A DNA stretch of 64,000 nucleotides from Chryseobacterium sp. (GTDB lineage Bacteria; Bacteroidota; Bacteroidia; Flavobacteriales; Weeksellaceae). A model generated the notes under the pieces. That model worked only from the letters and a program-made list of their open reading frames with translations. It was not told the DNA's origin and ran no database searches. Of this stretch, positions 1 through 8,210 are shown piece by piece. The stretch spans positions 62,001-126,000 of the forward strand of contig JAITMC010000040.1 of NCBI GenBank assembly GCA_031277615.1. The letters are read 5' to 3'. Within the stretch, counting starts at the first letter, position 1. The number at the start of each line of letters is the position of its first letter. The translations under genes and the position numbers were made by a program.

Positions 1-878
1 TACTTTGTGTTCTCAATTAAAAGTTTGTTTAATCCTAATACTGCTTCTCCTAGTCTCGGTCCGAAACCTGAAACCAATCCTCCGTCCATTGCGATGATCT
101 TCTTATTTTTCCCGGCATTGGTCTGGGAAACTCCCGGCATCTTAAGGGCTCCTTCATTTCCTCCGGCACCCTGAAGTCCGGTTGCAAAGAAGAACAATAC
201 ATCCGGGTTAGCTTTTACAACGGCTTCCGGTGTTAAAGGTTTGAAATCCTCAAAATCATTAACGGCATTTTCTCCGCCTGCAAGGCTGATCAGGGAAGCC
301 ATTGGGGTATTTTTCCCGGCTACCATCAGCATATTTCCTCTGGCATAGATGAACAGTACTTTTGGTTTTTTCTCAATAGGCTGTACCTGCTTCAGATCAG
401 CATCAATCTTATCATTTAACTTCTGATAGTCTGTATTTCCTACTGCTTTAGCAACATCAGCGATAAGCTTTTTGGTTCCGTCCACCGTGTATTCCTGCTT
501 AAATACTTCAGTTTTGATTCCGGAAGCTTTGATTTTTCCCATCAATTCCGGATTGATGTCTTTATCAGATGCCAGGATCAGAGTAGGGCTTACCGCCATG
601 ATCGGCTCAATCGTTATAGATCTTACGTGCCCCAGATTTTTTGCGGTGGCTTTTAAGCTTTCCGGATAGGTACTGGTTACATCGGTTCCAACGATTTCTT
701 TTTCGTGCCCCAATGCGCTTACAATTTCGGTAATTCCTCCATTCAGGGTTACAATTTTATTATTGCTTTTCGGAGCCTCGGAAGAGGTTTCTGTGGTATT
801 TTCTTTTTTAGCACCCTCTTCTTTTTTGCAGGAATATACTGCCATTAAGATAGAAGCGGCCAGAATGAATTTTTTCAT
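1..878 (-). CDS. hmuT: heme ABC transporter substrate-binding lipoprotein (HmuT-like), 3' end cut by window
   Basis: Periplasmic lipoprotein that would bind heme and hand it to an inner-membrane ABC importer. Read on the minus strand from ATG at 878. It begins with a lipoprotein signal whose Cys is residue 17 (AVYSC), then a charged linker. A two-lobe periplasmic-binding fold of the HmuT/BtuF type follows (KIVTLNGGITEIVSALG, EIVGTDVTSTYP, then a central helix and GGENAVNDF). About 292 codons are visible without a stop, close to full length for the family, so only a few residues are missing. It lies 17 bp downstream of the HmuY gene in the same direction, so it is probably the third gene of a receptor-hmuY-hmuT operon. 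HmuU/HmuV would be expected beyond the left edge. The family call is fairly firm; heme as ligand follows from the neighbours. Confidence 0.87.
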   Translation of the reverse strand, partial: MKKFILAASILMAVYSCKKEEGAKKENTTETSSEAPKSNNKIVTLNGGITEIVSALGHEKEIVGTDVTSTYPESLKATAKNLGHVRSITIEPIMAVSPTLILASDKDINPELMGKIKASGIKTEVFKQEYTVDGTKKLIADVAKAVGNTDYQKLNDKIDADLKQVQPIEKKPKVLFIYARGNMLMVAGKNTPMASLISLAGGENAVNDFEDFKPLTPEAVVKANPDVLFFFATGLQGAGGNEGALKMPGVSQTNAGKNKKIIAMDGGLVSGFGPRLGEAVLGLNKLLIENTK

Positions 879-895
879 GATATACTATTATTTGA

Positions 896-1999
896 TTATT
901 TTAATGCTTTATACTGGAAAGCGGAATGTCCTCTTACACCTTCATCACTGGTAAGTCTGGTAAATCTCAGTTTATAGTACGTTCCTTCTGCATCCTTAAT
1001 AATATAGAATACATTCCCCATCACCTGATATCCTGAAGGTCCTACTTCTCTCCATCCACCTCCGATTACTCTCTGATCATTATAAACCAGCTTGGAGTCT
1101 ACCACATCCGTTTTCTCGAATTTATTAAAAGCCTCAATCGTAGAACCCGAGGCCACTTTTACTTCATAAGCTCCTACTTTACCCATCGTATTGGTAAGCA
1201 CGAAATCGGCATAACTATAGCTTCCCGCACCTTCAATCAGATTGGTAAATACTGAAAAACTGATATCCCATTTATTTTTTTCAGGCTGAATGATGACTTC
1301 CTTCCCGCTTTTTAAGCTGAAAAAAGAATAATTGTAATTACCTGACTTATTAATGGTGGCCTCTTTCATGGTGGTATCATTAAGACCACCATACTTTATT
1401 TTGTATCCGTTACCGCTTCTTACCACCTGTATTTTCATCCATCCTCGTTCTGCTCCTCCTGTAGATACAGATCCCAGGGCAACGTTTCCTACATAAAGCT
1501 CTCTTCCCATATTCACGAGATACACTCCATTTTCAGCATCAGTTGCTTTGATGTCTTCTATAGCCGTATATCCGGAAGGGAAATTTCCTGTTACATCATC
1601 AACATAGATTGAGTTGGCAGGATTGTAGTTGCCTACTTTCACTTTGGCTTTCAAGGCAGTTAAATCCGAGTCTTTTACCGTTGTAATATCTGTTGCATTC
1701 GGGATTTTTGCAGCGGCCATTGTAATGGATGAATTTAAGACCACTTTAAACCCGTCATTTCCTGAATAAAACGCCAGGTCCCAGTCTGTTCTCTGATTAA
1801 CCGTCTGTTTGGGATCTCCGTCAGCATTCACATCACTAAGGTCTATCCAAACCTGATTAGGCTCTGTGTCACCTCCTATAAAAGGATCCACAATCCTTCC
1901 CTGTGAGGGCGGAACAGCTACAGGATCTTCATTATCATTGATACATGACTGTGCAATAAATGATGAACCTACCAGAAGATAAAATAGTATTTTTTTCAT
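896..1999 (-). CDS. hmuY: HmuY family heme-binding lipoprotein
   Basis: Surface or periplasmic heme-binding lipoprotein (hemophore family known from Porphyromonas HmuY). The 367-residue product starts with a lipoprotein signal (Cys19, FIAQSC). It shows the family hallmarks: VWIDLSDV near residue 50, a TDWDLAFYSGNDGF block followed by VVLNSS, a second FFSLKSGKEV...KWDISFSVF block near residue 230, and a C-terminal GNVFYIIKD...YYKLRFTRL strand pair. It sits 10 bp downstream of the TonB-dependent receptor and upstream of hmuT, the classic hmu order. The ATG at 1999 follows directly on the receptor stop region. The axial heme ligands cannot be assigned by eye. A paralogous T9SS-exported version lies at 5236-6540. 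Confidence 0.9.
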   Translation of the reverse strand: MKKILFYLLVGSSFIAQSCINDNEDPVAVPPSQGRIVDPFIGGDTEPNQVWIDLSDVNADGDPKQTVNQRTDWDLAFYSGNDGFKVVLNSSITMAAAKIPNATDITTVKDSDLTALKAKVKVGNYNPANSIYVDDVTGNFPSGYTAIEDIKATDAENGVYLVNMGRELYVGNVALGSVSTGGAERGWMKIQVVRSGNGYKIKYGGLNDTTMKEATINKSGNYNYSFFSLKSGKEVIIQPEKNKWDISFSVFTNLIEGAGSYSYADFVLTNTMGKVGAYEVKVASGSTIEAFNKFEKTDVVDSKLVYNDQRVIGGGWREVGPSGYQVMGNVFYIIKDAEGTYYKLRFTRLTSDEGVRGHSAFQYKALK

Positions 2000-2009
2000 T
2001 GTTAGAATT

Positions 2010-4130
2010 TTAGAAATTATAGCTTAATCTGGCAACATAGCTTCTGCCATAGAAAAGGTTGGAATTGGTATCGGCTGTTTCGTGAGCATTTCCGTTAATG
2101 GTAGTATCTCTCACAGAGGATACATCGAAAATATTCTTTACACCCAGCCCAAGTTCCAGATGTTTGTTGAAGAACGGCTGTGTTACCATGAAATTCATCA
2201 TATGGAAATCACCCCGCTCTCCTGTCTTATAATAAGCTTCCTCCCCCAGAGGAGAAACCAGAACAGGCATCTGCGTTTTTCCTGTGTATTTATAGAACAG
2301 GGAGAATGTCGTGCTTGTTTTCGGAAGGGTATAGTTTACCGCCGCATTGGCTTCAAAAGTGTAATAGAAATTATCCGGTGATTCAACTCCTCCTTCAGAC
2401 AGTTTTCTGGAAATCCCGTAATAGGTGGCATTTGCAGCCAGACTTAGCTGATCTTTCTGAGCTCTGAAGTTGGCTTCAAAAATATAAGATCTGTATTTAT
2501 TGATATTGATGTATTTGTATTTCAGCGGCTGCTGGCTCACCACGGCAAGCTCTATACGGTCTTTTACATCCAGGTAGGTTGCGCTTGTTCCGGCTCTGAA
2601 ATCCCATCCCGAAGCAGTGGTAAATTTTTTATCGCCATTCAGGGAGACGGTCATTCCCTGTTCAGGAACCAGGCTTTCATTTCCCTGGATATCATGGTTG
2701 GTGTCTACTCTATAGGTATAAAGCTCATCAAAATTGGGGAAACGGTTAGCACTTCCGACAACCAATCTTAAATTTTCATTCTCACCAGCCTTCATTCGTG
2801 CAGTTAAAGAGTAGTTGTGCTGTGCATCAAACTTATCACTTAAAGCAAGACGGTATCCCGGACGGACGGACAGCCAGTCGGTAGCATTCCATTCTACGGA
2901 CATGAAGTTGGCGTAATTGAAAATCTTTCTTTTCACATTATCGGTCTCTCTGAAGAATCCGGCAATATTTCCGGCATATCCCGACGTATGGTCCAATTCA
3001 TATCCCAACTGGAAATCAATCTTTTTACTGTCTAAAAAGTTACTGAATACGCCTCTTGAATAGAAAACATCCGCTTTATTATAAGACTGGTATTTATCTT
3101 TATTACCAATGACTGTTCTGTTCGGCACATCATATTTAAAGTCTCTGTATTTTCTGTCCTGGGTCTGATAAGAAAAATCCCCGGTATAGTTAATGGCCCC
3201 CAGTTTGGTCTGTACATTCAGCTGGTGAAGGTATCTTGTTGTCTGATAATCTCTGTCTTTGGCAGCATAGGTATTGGTATCTACATCATAGAAATGCTCC
3301 CCGAGAACAGGATTATAATAGTTCAGTTTTTCATTTAAAAACCCGAATTTATAGAAAACAGTTGTGTTTTTATTGGTGTATCTCACCACTCCGTCTGCAT
3401 TAAGCACATCTTTCGGCTGCCAGAGATAACCTCTTTTTCCGTCCTGCTCAAAGTATTTATACCCTTCCTGTGTTCCTTTGAATCCCTGAAAATCATTGCG
3501 GTTAAAATTAACACCGACATACCAGTTATCATTAATATTATAGCCCAGGTTCAGGGTCTGGATGTGTCTTCCCTCTCCTTTCTTGTACCAGTCGTATTCT
3601 TTGCCAACCGTTTCTTCCTGTACCGAAGCATTCAGGGTCAGTTTTTTCTGGCTTCCTTTTTTAGTAATAATGTTAATCACCCCTGCTACCGCATTACTTC
3701 CGTAATCCACTCCCATAGAACCTCTTACGATTTCTATTCTCTCAACATTATTGATATTAAGCTTAGTAAGGTCAATATTATTTCCGAGACCTACATCACC
3801 CACTACCGGAATATTGTCGATCAGGATTTTGGTATATTCTCCTCCGAGACCCATTAAATTAGCGGTTGAGTTCCCGGAATTCCTGTCCGGAATAATCAGG
3901 ATATTCAGACTCTGATTAAGAACATCCGACACATTGGTAGCCGCCATATTCTTGATCTGTTCTGCATTAATCACTTCTACTTTATAAATGGAATTATTGA
4001 TAGACTGCTGTTTATATTGTCCGGTGATGACAACCTCTTCTATTTTCTTCTGATTAAGAGAATCTTTTTCCTGTGCATTCACCCATAGAACGGCAGATAA
4101 TGACAGTATTGAAAGTACTTTCTTCTTCAT
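2010..4130 (-). CDS. hmuR: TonB-dependent heme receptor (HmuR-like)
   Basis: Outer-membrane receptor that would import heme or a heme complex using TonB energy. The 706-residue protein has a signal peptide (MKKKVLSILSLSAVLWVNAQ). A plug domain follows at about residues 30-160 (KIEEVVITGQYK, VSDVLNQSLNI, NVERIEIVRGSMGVDYGSNAVAGVINIITKKG), then a 22-strand-type barrel ending in a C-terminal aromatic residue (VARLSYNF). It lacks the carboxypeptidase-like N-terminal extension found in SusC types. I chose ATG 4130 over the in-frame GTG at 4136 because the signal peptide starts there. A -7 box (TATATTTG, minus strand, 4157-4150) and a 19-bp inverted repeat (4165-4183) lie just upstream, so iron-dependent repression is likely. 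The heme substrate is inferred from the hmuY and hmuT neighbours. Confidence 0.88.
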   Translation of the reverse strand: MKKKVLSILSLSAVLWVNAQEKDSLNQKKIEEVVITGQYKQQSINNSIYKVEVINAEQIKNMAATNVSDVLNQSLNILIIPDRNSGNSTANLMGLGGEYTKILIDNIPVVGDVGLGNNIDLTKLNINNVERIEIVRGSMGVDYGSNAVAGVINIITKKGSQKKLTLNASVQEETVGKEYDWYKKGEGRHIQTLNLGYNINDNWYVGVNFNRNDFQGFKGTQEGYKYFEQDGKRGYLWQPKDVLNADGVVRYTNKNTTVFYKFGFLNEKLNYYNPVLGEHFYDVDTNTYAAKDRDYQTTRYLHQLNVQTKLGAINYTGDFSYQTQDRKYRDFKYDVPNRTVIGNKDKYQSYNKADVFYSRGVFSNFLDSKKIDFQLGYELDHTSGYAGNIAGFFRETDNVKRKIFNYANFMSVEWNATDWLSVRPGYRLALSDKFDAQHNYSLTARMKAGENENLRLVVGSANRFPNFDELYTYRVDTNHDIQGNESLVPEQGMTVSLNGDKKFTTASGWDFRAGTSATYLDVKDRIELAVVSQQPLKYKYININKYRSYIFEANFRAQKDQLSLAANATYYGISRKLSEGGVESPDNFYYTFEANAAVNYTLPKTSTTFSLFYKYTGKTQMPVLVSPLGEEAYYKTGERGDFHMMNFMVTQPFFNKHLELGLGVKNIFDVSSVRDTTINGNAHETADTNSNLFYGRSYVARLSYNF

Positions 4131-4149
4131 AGACACAAAAAATTTTCGA

Positions 4150-4214
4150 CAAATATAATGCTTTATTTAGAATAGTTAAAAATAAAATATTATTTTTGTG
4201 GAATAATTCTAAAT
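4150..4214. promoter_or_regulatory. divergent promoter with two Fur-box-like inverted repeats
   Basis: Two 19-bp imperfect inverted repeats lie between the receptor and the rightward T9SS gene: ATTTAGAATAGTTAAAAAT (4165-4183) and TTGTGGAATAATTCTAAAT (4196-4214). Each matches ATTTAGAAT-N-ATTCTAAAT in one perfect arm. Minus-strand -7 box TATATTTG is at 4157-4150. Plus-strand -7 box TATTTTTG at 4191-4198 overlaps the second repeat. The arrangement suits repression of both directions by a Fur-type regulator. Fur as the regulator is inferred from the heme genes. Confidence 0.72.
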
Positions 4215-4226
4215 AAAAATAACGTT

Positions 4227-5036
4227 ATGCGATTAAAATTACTTCTAGCCTCATTAGTATTTACAGCCATTACTGCCAACGCACAGCTGGCTTCTATTAA
4301 TGAAAACTTTGATTCATTTGTAGTAAATGAAGGTGAAGAATCTCTTCCGCAGAATGGATGGACTAAAGTAATGCCGGCGCTGGATCCTTCCGTTGCTCCA
4401 GTACTTAGTGTAGAAGCTCCCGGAGCGGCAGATAAGTATATTCAGGCTTATTCCCTGACTTCACCCAACACGGATTTCTACCTTGTTTCGCCTCAGATTG
4501 CTGCACCTGCAGGAGGACAGACCCTGTCAGTAACTACTTTAAGAATCGGAGGAGTACCCGGCGGCAGAGGTTCTCTGGAAATTGGTCTTGTCACCAGCCC
4601 AACCGATATGTCTACCTTTACCTCACTGGGAGCCCCTATTATCATGTCGACTTCCACACCAACCGTAACGACTCTGAATGTTCCTGCATCCACGAAACAA
4701 TATATTGCATTTAAGTTTTCGGCAACATCCGTTCACCAGGCTTTACGTTTAGACAATATTATCCTTACCGCAGCGGGTTCACTGGCTGTTTCAGATGCTG
4801 TAAAATCAAAAGACGAGATTAAATTCGCGGTGACTTCAGATAATACTGCCCTGCAATTCATGACCAGAAAAGATCCGAAAAATATTGAGATTTATTCTGC
4901 AACAGGACAGAAAACAGCAGCTGGAAAGCTTAACAATCAAAGAGTAGACATCAGCTCACTTCAGACCGGAGTATATTATATGCTGATTGAAACTGCAGAA
5001 GGTTCTGTTATCCAATCCAAATTCATCAAAAAATAA
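4227..5036 (+). CDS. T9SS type A sorted protein with cleaved-adhesin/choice-of-anchor J domain
   Basis: Exported protein of 269 residues. The signal peptide ends at ...TANAQ (about residue 20). The middle (about 25-185) looks like a cleaved-adhesin / choice-of-anchor J beta-sandwich: NENFDSF near its start, NGWTKV, DFYLVSPQI, then LRLDNIILT at the end. The C-terminal 80 residues form a T9SS type A sorting domain (IEIYSATGQ...VDISSLQTGVYYMLI...QSKFIKK). It is divergent from the heme receptor and shares its regulatory region. Related HA2-type domains in Porphyromonas gingipains bind hemoglobin or heme, so a surface or secreted heme-protein adhesin is plausible but not shown. A strong hairpin terminator follows. 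Confidence 0.75.
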   Translation: MRLKLLLASLVFTAITANAQLASINENFDSFVVNEGEESLPQNGWTKVMPALDPSVAPVLSVEAPGAADKYIQAYSLTSPNTDFYLVSPQIAAPAGGQTLSVTTLRIGGVPGGRGSLEIGLVTSPTDMSTFTSLGAPIIMSTSTPTVTTLNVPASTKQYIAFKFSATSVHQALRLDNIILTAAGSLAVSDAVKSKDEIKFAVTSDNTALQFMTRKDPKNIEIYSATGQKTAAGKLNNQRVDISSLQTGVYYMLIETAEGSVIQSKFIKK

Positions 5037-5066
5037 GGTTTATTAGACTATTATTTGCCTTTATAC

Positions 5067-5098
5067 AGCCGGATGGTCACCTGATCAGCCGGCTTTTT
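5067..5098 (+). terminator. intrinsic terminator after the choice-of-anchor J gene
   Basis: Stem AGCCGG (5067-5072) pairs with CCGGCT (5089-5094), followed by TTTTT. It lies 30 bp after the stop codon of the upstream gene. Confidence 0.65.
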
Positions 5099-5159
5099 CT
5101 TTGTTAATGCGGGATCTTTTAACATTCCAAAGTCAAAACACGATAAAAATCATGTTTTT

Positions 5160-5210
5160 ATTTAGAATGATTAAAAATAATTAATATACTTTTGTGGAAT
5201 CATTCTAAAT
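5160..5210 (+). promoter_or_regulatory. second copy of the Fur-box-like operator/promoter cassette
   Basis: ATTTAGAATGATTAAAAAT (5160-5178) and TTGTGGAATCATTCTAAAT (5192-5210) repeat the cassette at 4165-4214 with the same spacing to within one base. A plus-strand -7 box TACTTTTG occupies 5187-5194, overlapping the second repeat. The minus-strand -7 box seen in the first copy is absent here, and no leftward gene starts from this cassette. Confidence 0.72.
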
Positions 5211-5235
5211 AAGAAACTAAAAAAAAGTGAGCATT

Positions 5236-6540
5236 ATGAAAACACAACTACTTTTGGCTTCTCTGTTAACATTGGGTATCCAGCAGACTGTTTTATCCCA
5301 GACCGATGCCAACGGATATACAACTGTGAATATGACGATGGGCCCTCAGTATCAGAACAGGGTATTTTTCGATTTCGGAACAAACAATACGGTTTCCCAA
5401 CCGGGAAATACGTGGGATATTGCTTTTTACAGAGCTTCCAGCACCAATATGGGAACAAGAATCAATGATGCCCATGACATTAAAGTTTATCAGGCATCTG
5501 ATAACCCGGCAGACTGGAACAATATTACCAGCAACAGCATCGCTACCTATGGAGATCCTCTTTTTAACCTTGACAATACCAATTTCATCCAGAACGGGGC
5601 TTTTGAACAGGGCAGCGAATCTTCTGGCTGGGGAGAATATAACAGTGGAAGTCATCATGTGGAAGGTAAAGTAATTTTCATCCTTAAATATGCATCCGGG
5701 GCGACGGTAAAATTCATGATTGAAGATTATTATTTCGGATATACCTTTAAATATGCCAAATGGAATACAGCAACCGCTTCATGGGATGCCACCCAGACCA
5801 AAACGATTGCCAACGGTTCCGATGATGCCTATTTCAACTATTTCTCATTCACGACCAATGAAAAAGTAGCAGATCTTGAACCGCCTAAAGCCAATTGGGA
5901 CATGATGTTCACCAGATTCTACACAGATTATCCTTATATAGATCCTGATACCGGCCAGCCACAGACCATGAAATACAGAATGTCGGGAGTTCTTCAGAAT
6001 CCGGCCATCAGTGTTGCGAAAGTACAGCCGGAAACTCAGGAAACGGCAACAGCATCCCTTCCGGCTTCCAATGCGTTTTCAAAAAACATCAGCACCATAG
6101 GATATTCATGGAAACCTACAATGGGAGCTCCTTTCTCCGATGTGGTCTATTATGTAAAAAAAGGTTCTGATTATTACAGAATGTATTTCATTTCCAATGG
6201 GGGTGCCCAAACGGGAAATATGTATTTCAAATACAAAAAAATAACAGCTACTCTGGGAATTACAGAAGTAAGTAAAAAGGCTTCTTTCGGGATCTACCCG
6301 AATCCAACGACGGCTGACAAAAAAGTTACCGTCCTGTTTGATGTTAAAGAAAAAGCTGACAATAAGGGGAATGTTGAAGTATTTGATGTAACCGGCAGAA
6401 AAGTGTACAGCGCAGAGCTTACCAATCAGGCAGGATTATACCGACAGGATATGAATTTATCCCATCTTACGGCAGGAAATTATATCGTAAAGATTACTTA
6501 TGGCGGCAGTACTGAGACTAAAAAGCTTATCGTGAAATAA
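5236..6540 (+). CDS. HmuY-like heme-binding protein with T9SS type A sorting domain
   Basis: Predicted secreted heme-binding protein of 434 residues. The signal peptide (MKTQLLLASLLTLGIQQTVLSQ) is followed by an HmuY-like core that parallels the lipoprotein at 896-1999 block by block: NTWDIAFYR against TDWDLAFYS, YFSFTTNEKV...NWDMMFTRF against FFSLKSGKEV...KWDISFSVF, and DVVYYVKKGSDYYRMYF against NVFYIIKDAEGTYYKLRF. The last 85 residues are a T9SS type A sorting domain (FGIYPNPTT...GRKVYSAE...LTAGNYIVKI...KLIVK), so this copy is exported by T9SS rather than lipid-anchored. I chose ATG 5236 over the in-frame GTG at 5227 because the signal peptide starts there. Its promoter cassette duplicates that of the neighbouring heme locus. 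It has its own perfect-palindrome terminator. Confidence 0.82.
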   Translation: MKTQLLLASLLTLGIQQTVLSQTDANGYTTVNMTMGPQYQNRVFFDFGTNNTVSQPGNTWDIAFYRASSTNMGTRINDAHDIKVYQASDNPADWNNITSNSIATYGDPLFNLDNTNFIQNGAFEQGSESSGWGEYNSGSHHVEGKVIFILKYASGATVKFMIEDYYFGYTFKYAKWNTATASWDATQTKTIANGSDDAYFNYFSFTTNEKVADLEPPKANWDMMFTRFYTDYPYIDPDTGQPQTMKYRMSGVLQNPAISVAKVQPETQETATASLPASNAFSKNISTIGYSWKPTMGAPFSDVVYYVKKGSDYYRMYFISNGGAQTGNMYFKYKKITATLGITEVSKKASFGIYPNPTTADKKVTVLFDVKEKADNKGNVEVFDVTGRKVYSAELTNQAGLYRQDMNLSHLTAGNYIVKITYGGSTETKKLIVK

Positions 6541-6574
6541 AACTCAATTTTAATACTTTCTATTTTTTCTAATC

Positions 6575-6608
6575 AAAAGGCGGTTTCAGCATGCTGAAAC
6601 CGCCTTTT
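6575..6608. terminator. bidirectional terminator
   Basis: A perfect 34-bp palindrome (arms AAAAGGCGGTTTCAGCA and its complement) has T-runs in both directions. It ends the rightward HmuY-like gene and would also stop leftward transcription from the ABM monooxygenase gene. Confidence 0.88.
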
Positions 6609-6715
6609 ATCTTTTTGAATAGTCCGGATCATAAGTTTGCAGAGAACGAAAGCTGCTATTAAAAATGATAAAAAGTTATTCTTCATGAACGAATAACTTC
6701 CGGCTTCCGGCATTT

Positions 6716-7006
6716 CTAATAAATCTTAAAGCCTTTATACACCTGTGTGGAGCTTTCCATCATTTTCGAAGCGTCTTTACGGAAATCCAGAAGATGATCC
6801 TGACCGTTGTGACGGTTATGGTGCTCAACACTTTCCCAAAGCTCAATCAGGAAGAAGGTTCCTTTATTTTCGTTATCTTCAATAAGGTCATACTGAAGGC
6901 ATCCTTCTTCTTTTCTGGTTTCCTTTACCAGGTTCTGAAACAGCTCTACGGCCTCCATCAGATAGTTTTCGTTGAACTTAAAAAGTGCTACGATATGTAA
7001 ATTCAT
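6716..7006 (-). CDS. antibiotic biosynthesis monooxygenase (ABM) domain protein, putative quinol monooxygenase
   Basis: Small cytoplasmic protein of 96 residues with the dimeric alpha/beta ferredoxin-like ABM fold: HIVALFKFNENYLMEAVELFQNLV, then EEGCLQYDLIEDNENKGTFFLIELWES with a conserved LWES strand, and HNGQDHLLDF. Members include YgiN-type quinol monooxygenases and heme-degrading IsdG-like enzymes. The sequence most resembles the YgiN type. Given the heme locus next door a role in heme breakdown could be considered, but nothing specific supports it. Monocistronic on the minus strand. Confidence 0.8.
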   Translation of the reverse strand: MNLHIVALFKFNENYLMEAVELFQNLVKETRKEEGCLQYDLIEDNENKGTFFLIELWESVEHHNRHNGQDHLLDFRKDASKMMESSTQVYKGFKIY

Positions 7007-7094
7007 ATTCTATTGTTTTGTAGTGTAAAAGTAAAATATTTTCAAAACCGAAAAGGATTTCGGAAGTTTTATTTTTCCACAGACAACATATTTT

Positions 7095-7982
7095 TCAACT
7101 GAATACTGATTTATAGATGGTTATACTGCTCATCACAATAACCAGCACGCCAATGATGAAAAACATTTTCTTTACGGGAAGCTTTGCGGTAAGCATAGCA
7201 GAAAAAGGGGCGGTAATGATTCCTCCGATCAGAAGCCCGAGAATAATGTTCCAGTGCTGAATTCCCAATGTAAAAAAGAAGGTAACAGCAGCGGTAATGG
7301 TCAGGATGAATTTGGCGACGGTAGAGCTTCCGACTGCAAATCTGGGAGTGAATGCATTTTTTATTAAAGTTCCGGTTACCAAAGGGCCCCACCCTCCTCC
7401 GGCGAAGGAATCTATAAAGCCTCCGATCACCCCCAGCCGGGTAAGATGGGTCTTTTTCTTCATTGCTTTATTCTGTTTTTCCTTAAAAGCATTCGACAGG
7501 ATCTGAATTCCCAGGTAAAGGGTATAAAAAGCGATGATGGTTTTGGTCAGCTTGGCATAATATTCCCCGAGATACGTCAGGCAGACTGCTCCGATAATTG
7601 CTCCGATCACTGCCGGGATCGCCAGTTTTTTCACCAGGCTCTTACTTACATTTTTCAGTCTGATATGGCTCACACTTCCTGCTGCTGTCGTAAAGCTTTC
7701 TGCAGAATGAATACTTGCACTTACAATATGCGGCGGAATATTCAGGAATAAGAGCGTTGTGGTACAGATCACCCCGTATCCCATGCCCATAGATCCGGCT
7801 ACGATCTCTGCGATAACCCCTACCAGAAGCATCCAGTAAAATACATAATGATCTTTGGCCAGAACGGTCTGCAGCTCATCCAGATATCCCGTTCCGTATA
7901 AGCAGAAAATAACTGCCAGTACGACTGCTGCTGTTACAAAAAGGATGTTAAGCCTTATCTGTATTTTTCTTGTCATAATCAT
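7095..7982 (-). CDS. TauE/SafE (TSUP) family sulfite/sulfonate exporter
   Basis: Inner-membrane transporter of 295 residues with about eight hydrophobic segments. It shows the two family repeats: VGVIAEIVAGSMGMGYGVICTT in the first half and LGVIGGFIDSFAGGGWGPLVTGTL in the second. The family exports sulfite, sulfoacetate and related organosulfur anions. Of two candidate ATG codons (7982 and 7976) I prefer 7982, because it overlaps the stop codon of the small upstream gene as ATGA, suggesting translational coupling. An Rrf2 regulator lies upstream, with an operator-like repeat in its downstream spacer. This fits a sulfur-responsive unit. Substrate is unknown. Confidence 0.85.
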   Translation of the reverse strand: MIMTRKIQIRLNILFVTAAVVLAVIFCLYGTGYLDELQTVLAKDHYVFYWMLLVGVIAEIVAGSMGMGYGVICTTTLLFLNIPPHIVSASIHSAESFTTAAGSVSHIRLKNVSKSLVKKLAIPAVIGAIIGAVCLTYLGEYYAKLTKTIIAFYTLYLGIQILSNAFKEKQNKAMKKKTHLTRLGVIGGFIDSFAGGGWGPLVTGTLIKNAFTPRFAVGSSTVAKFILTITAAVTFFFTLGIQHWNIILGLLIGGIITAPFSAMLTAKLPVKKMFFIIGVLVIVMSSITIYKSVFS

Positions 7983-8122
7983 AGGAGAACGGGGGCTTGT
8001 GTTTTAGGATGACCGGTTTTGTTGTTCTGTTCTGCATTTAATACGTGTTCATCACCTCTAAAACGGTAAAGAGTCAACAGTGAAGCTGGTTGACGGATAT
8101 TTTTATCTTCTTTTGAAATCAT
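7979..8122 (-). CDS. small 47-residue protein overlapping the TauE/SafE gene
   Basis: Short reading frame from ATG 8122 to TGA at 7981-7979, starting MISKEDKNIRQPASLLTLYR and ending APVLL. Its stop codon overlaps the start of the TSUP gene (ATGA), a typical coupled arrangement. It follows a candidate promoter at about 8145-8176. The product is hydrophilic, without a signal peptide or membrane segment, and I do not recognise a family. It could be a real small protein, or a leader peptide for the exporter. Support is positional only. Confidence 0.45.
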   Translation of the reverse strand: MISKEDKNIRQPASLLTLYRFRGDEHVLNAEQNNKTGHPKTQAPVLL

Positions 8123-8144
8123 AGTCTGTTCATTTGAAGTCCTG

Positions 8145-8189
8145 CAAATATCCAATAAAAATATTATCCTACCAAATAAGTAGACTAAT
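8145..8189 (-). promoter_or_regulatory. candidate Rrf2-controlled promoter of the small ORF-TauE/SafE unit
   Basis: An imperfect inverted repeat ATTATCCTAC - CAAATAA - GTAGACTAAT (8163-8189, 8 of 10 paired positions per arm, CTAC/GTAG core). Within it lies TTTG (minus strand, 8176-8173), which can serve as -33. It is 20 bp from a near-consensus -7 GATATTTG (8152-8145). The position between the Rrf2 gene and the exporter unit suggests the Rrf2 protein as its ligand (inference). Confidence 0.55.
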
Positions 8190-8210
8190 TATTCAAAAAA
8201 AAGGACCGGG

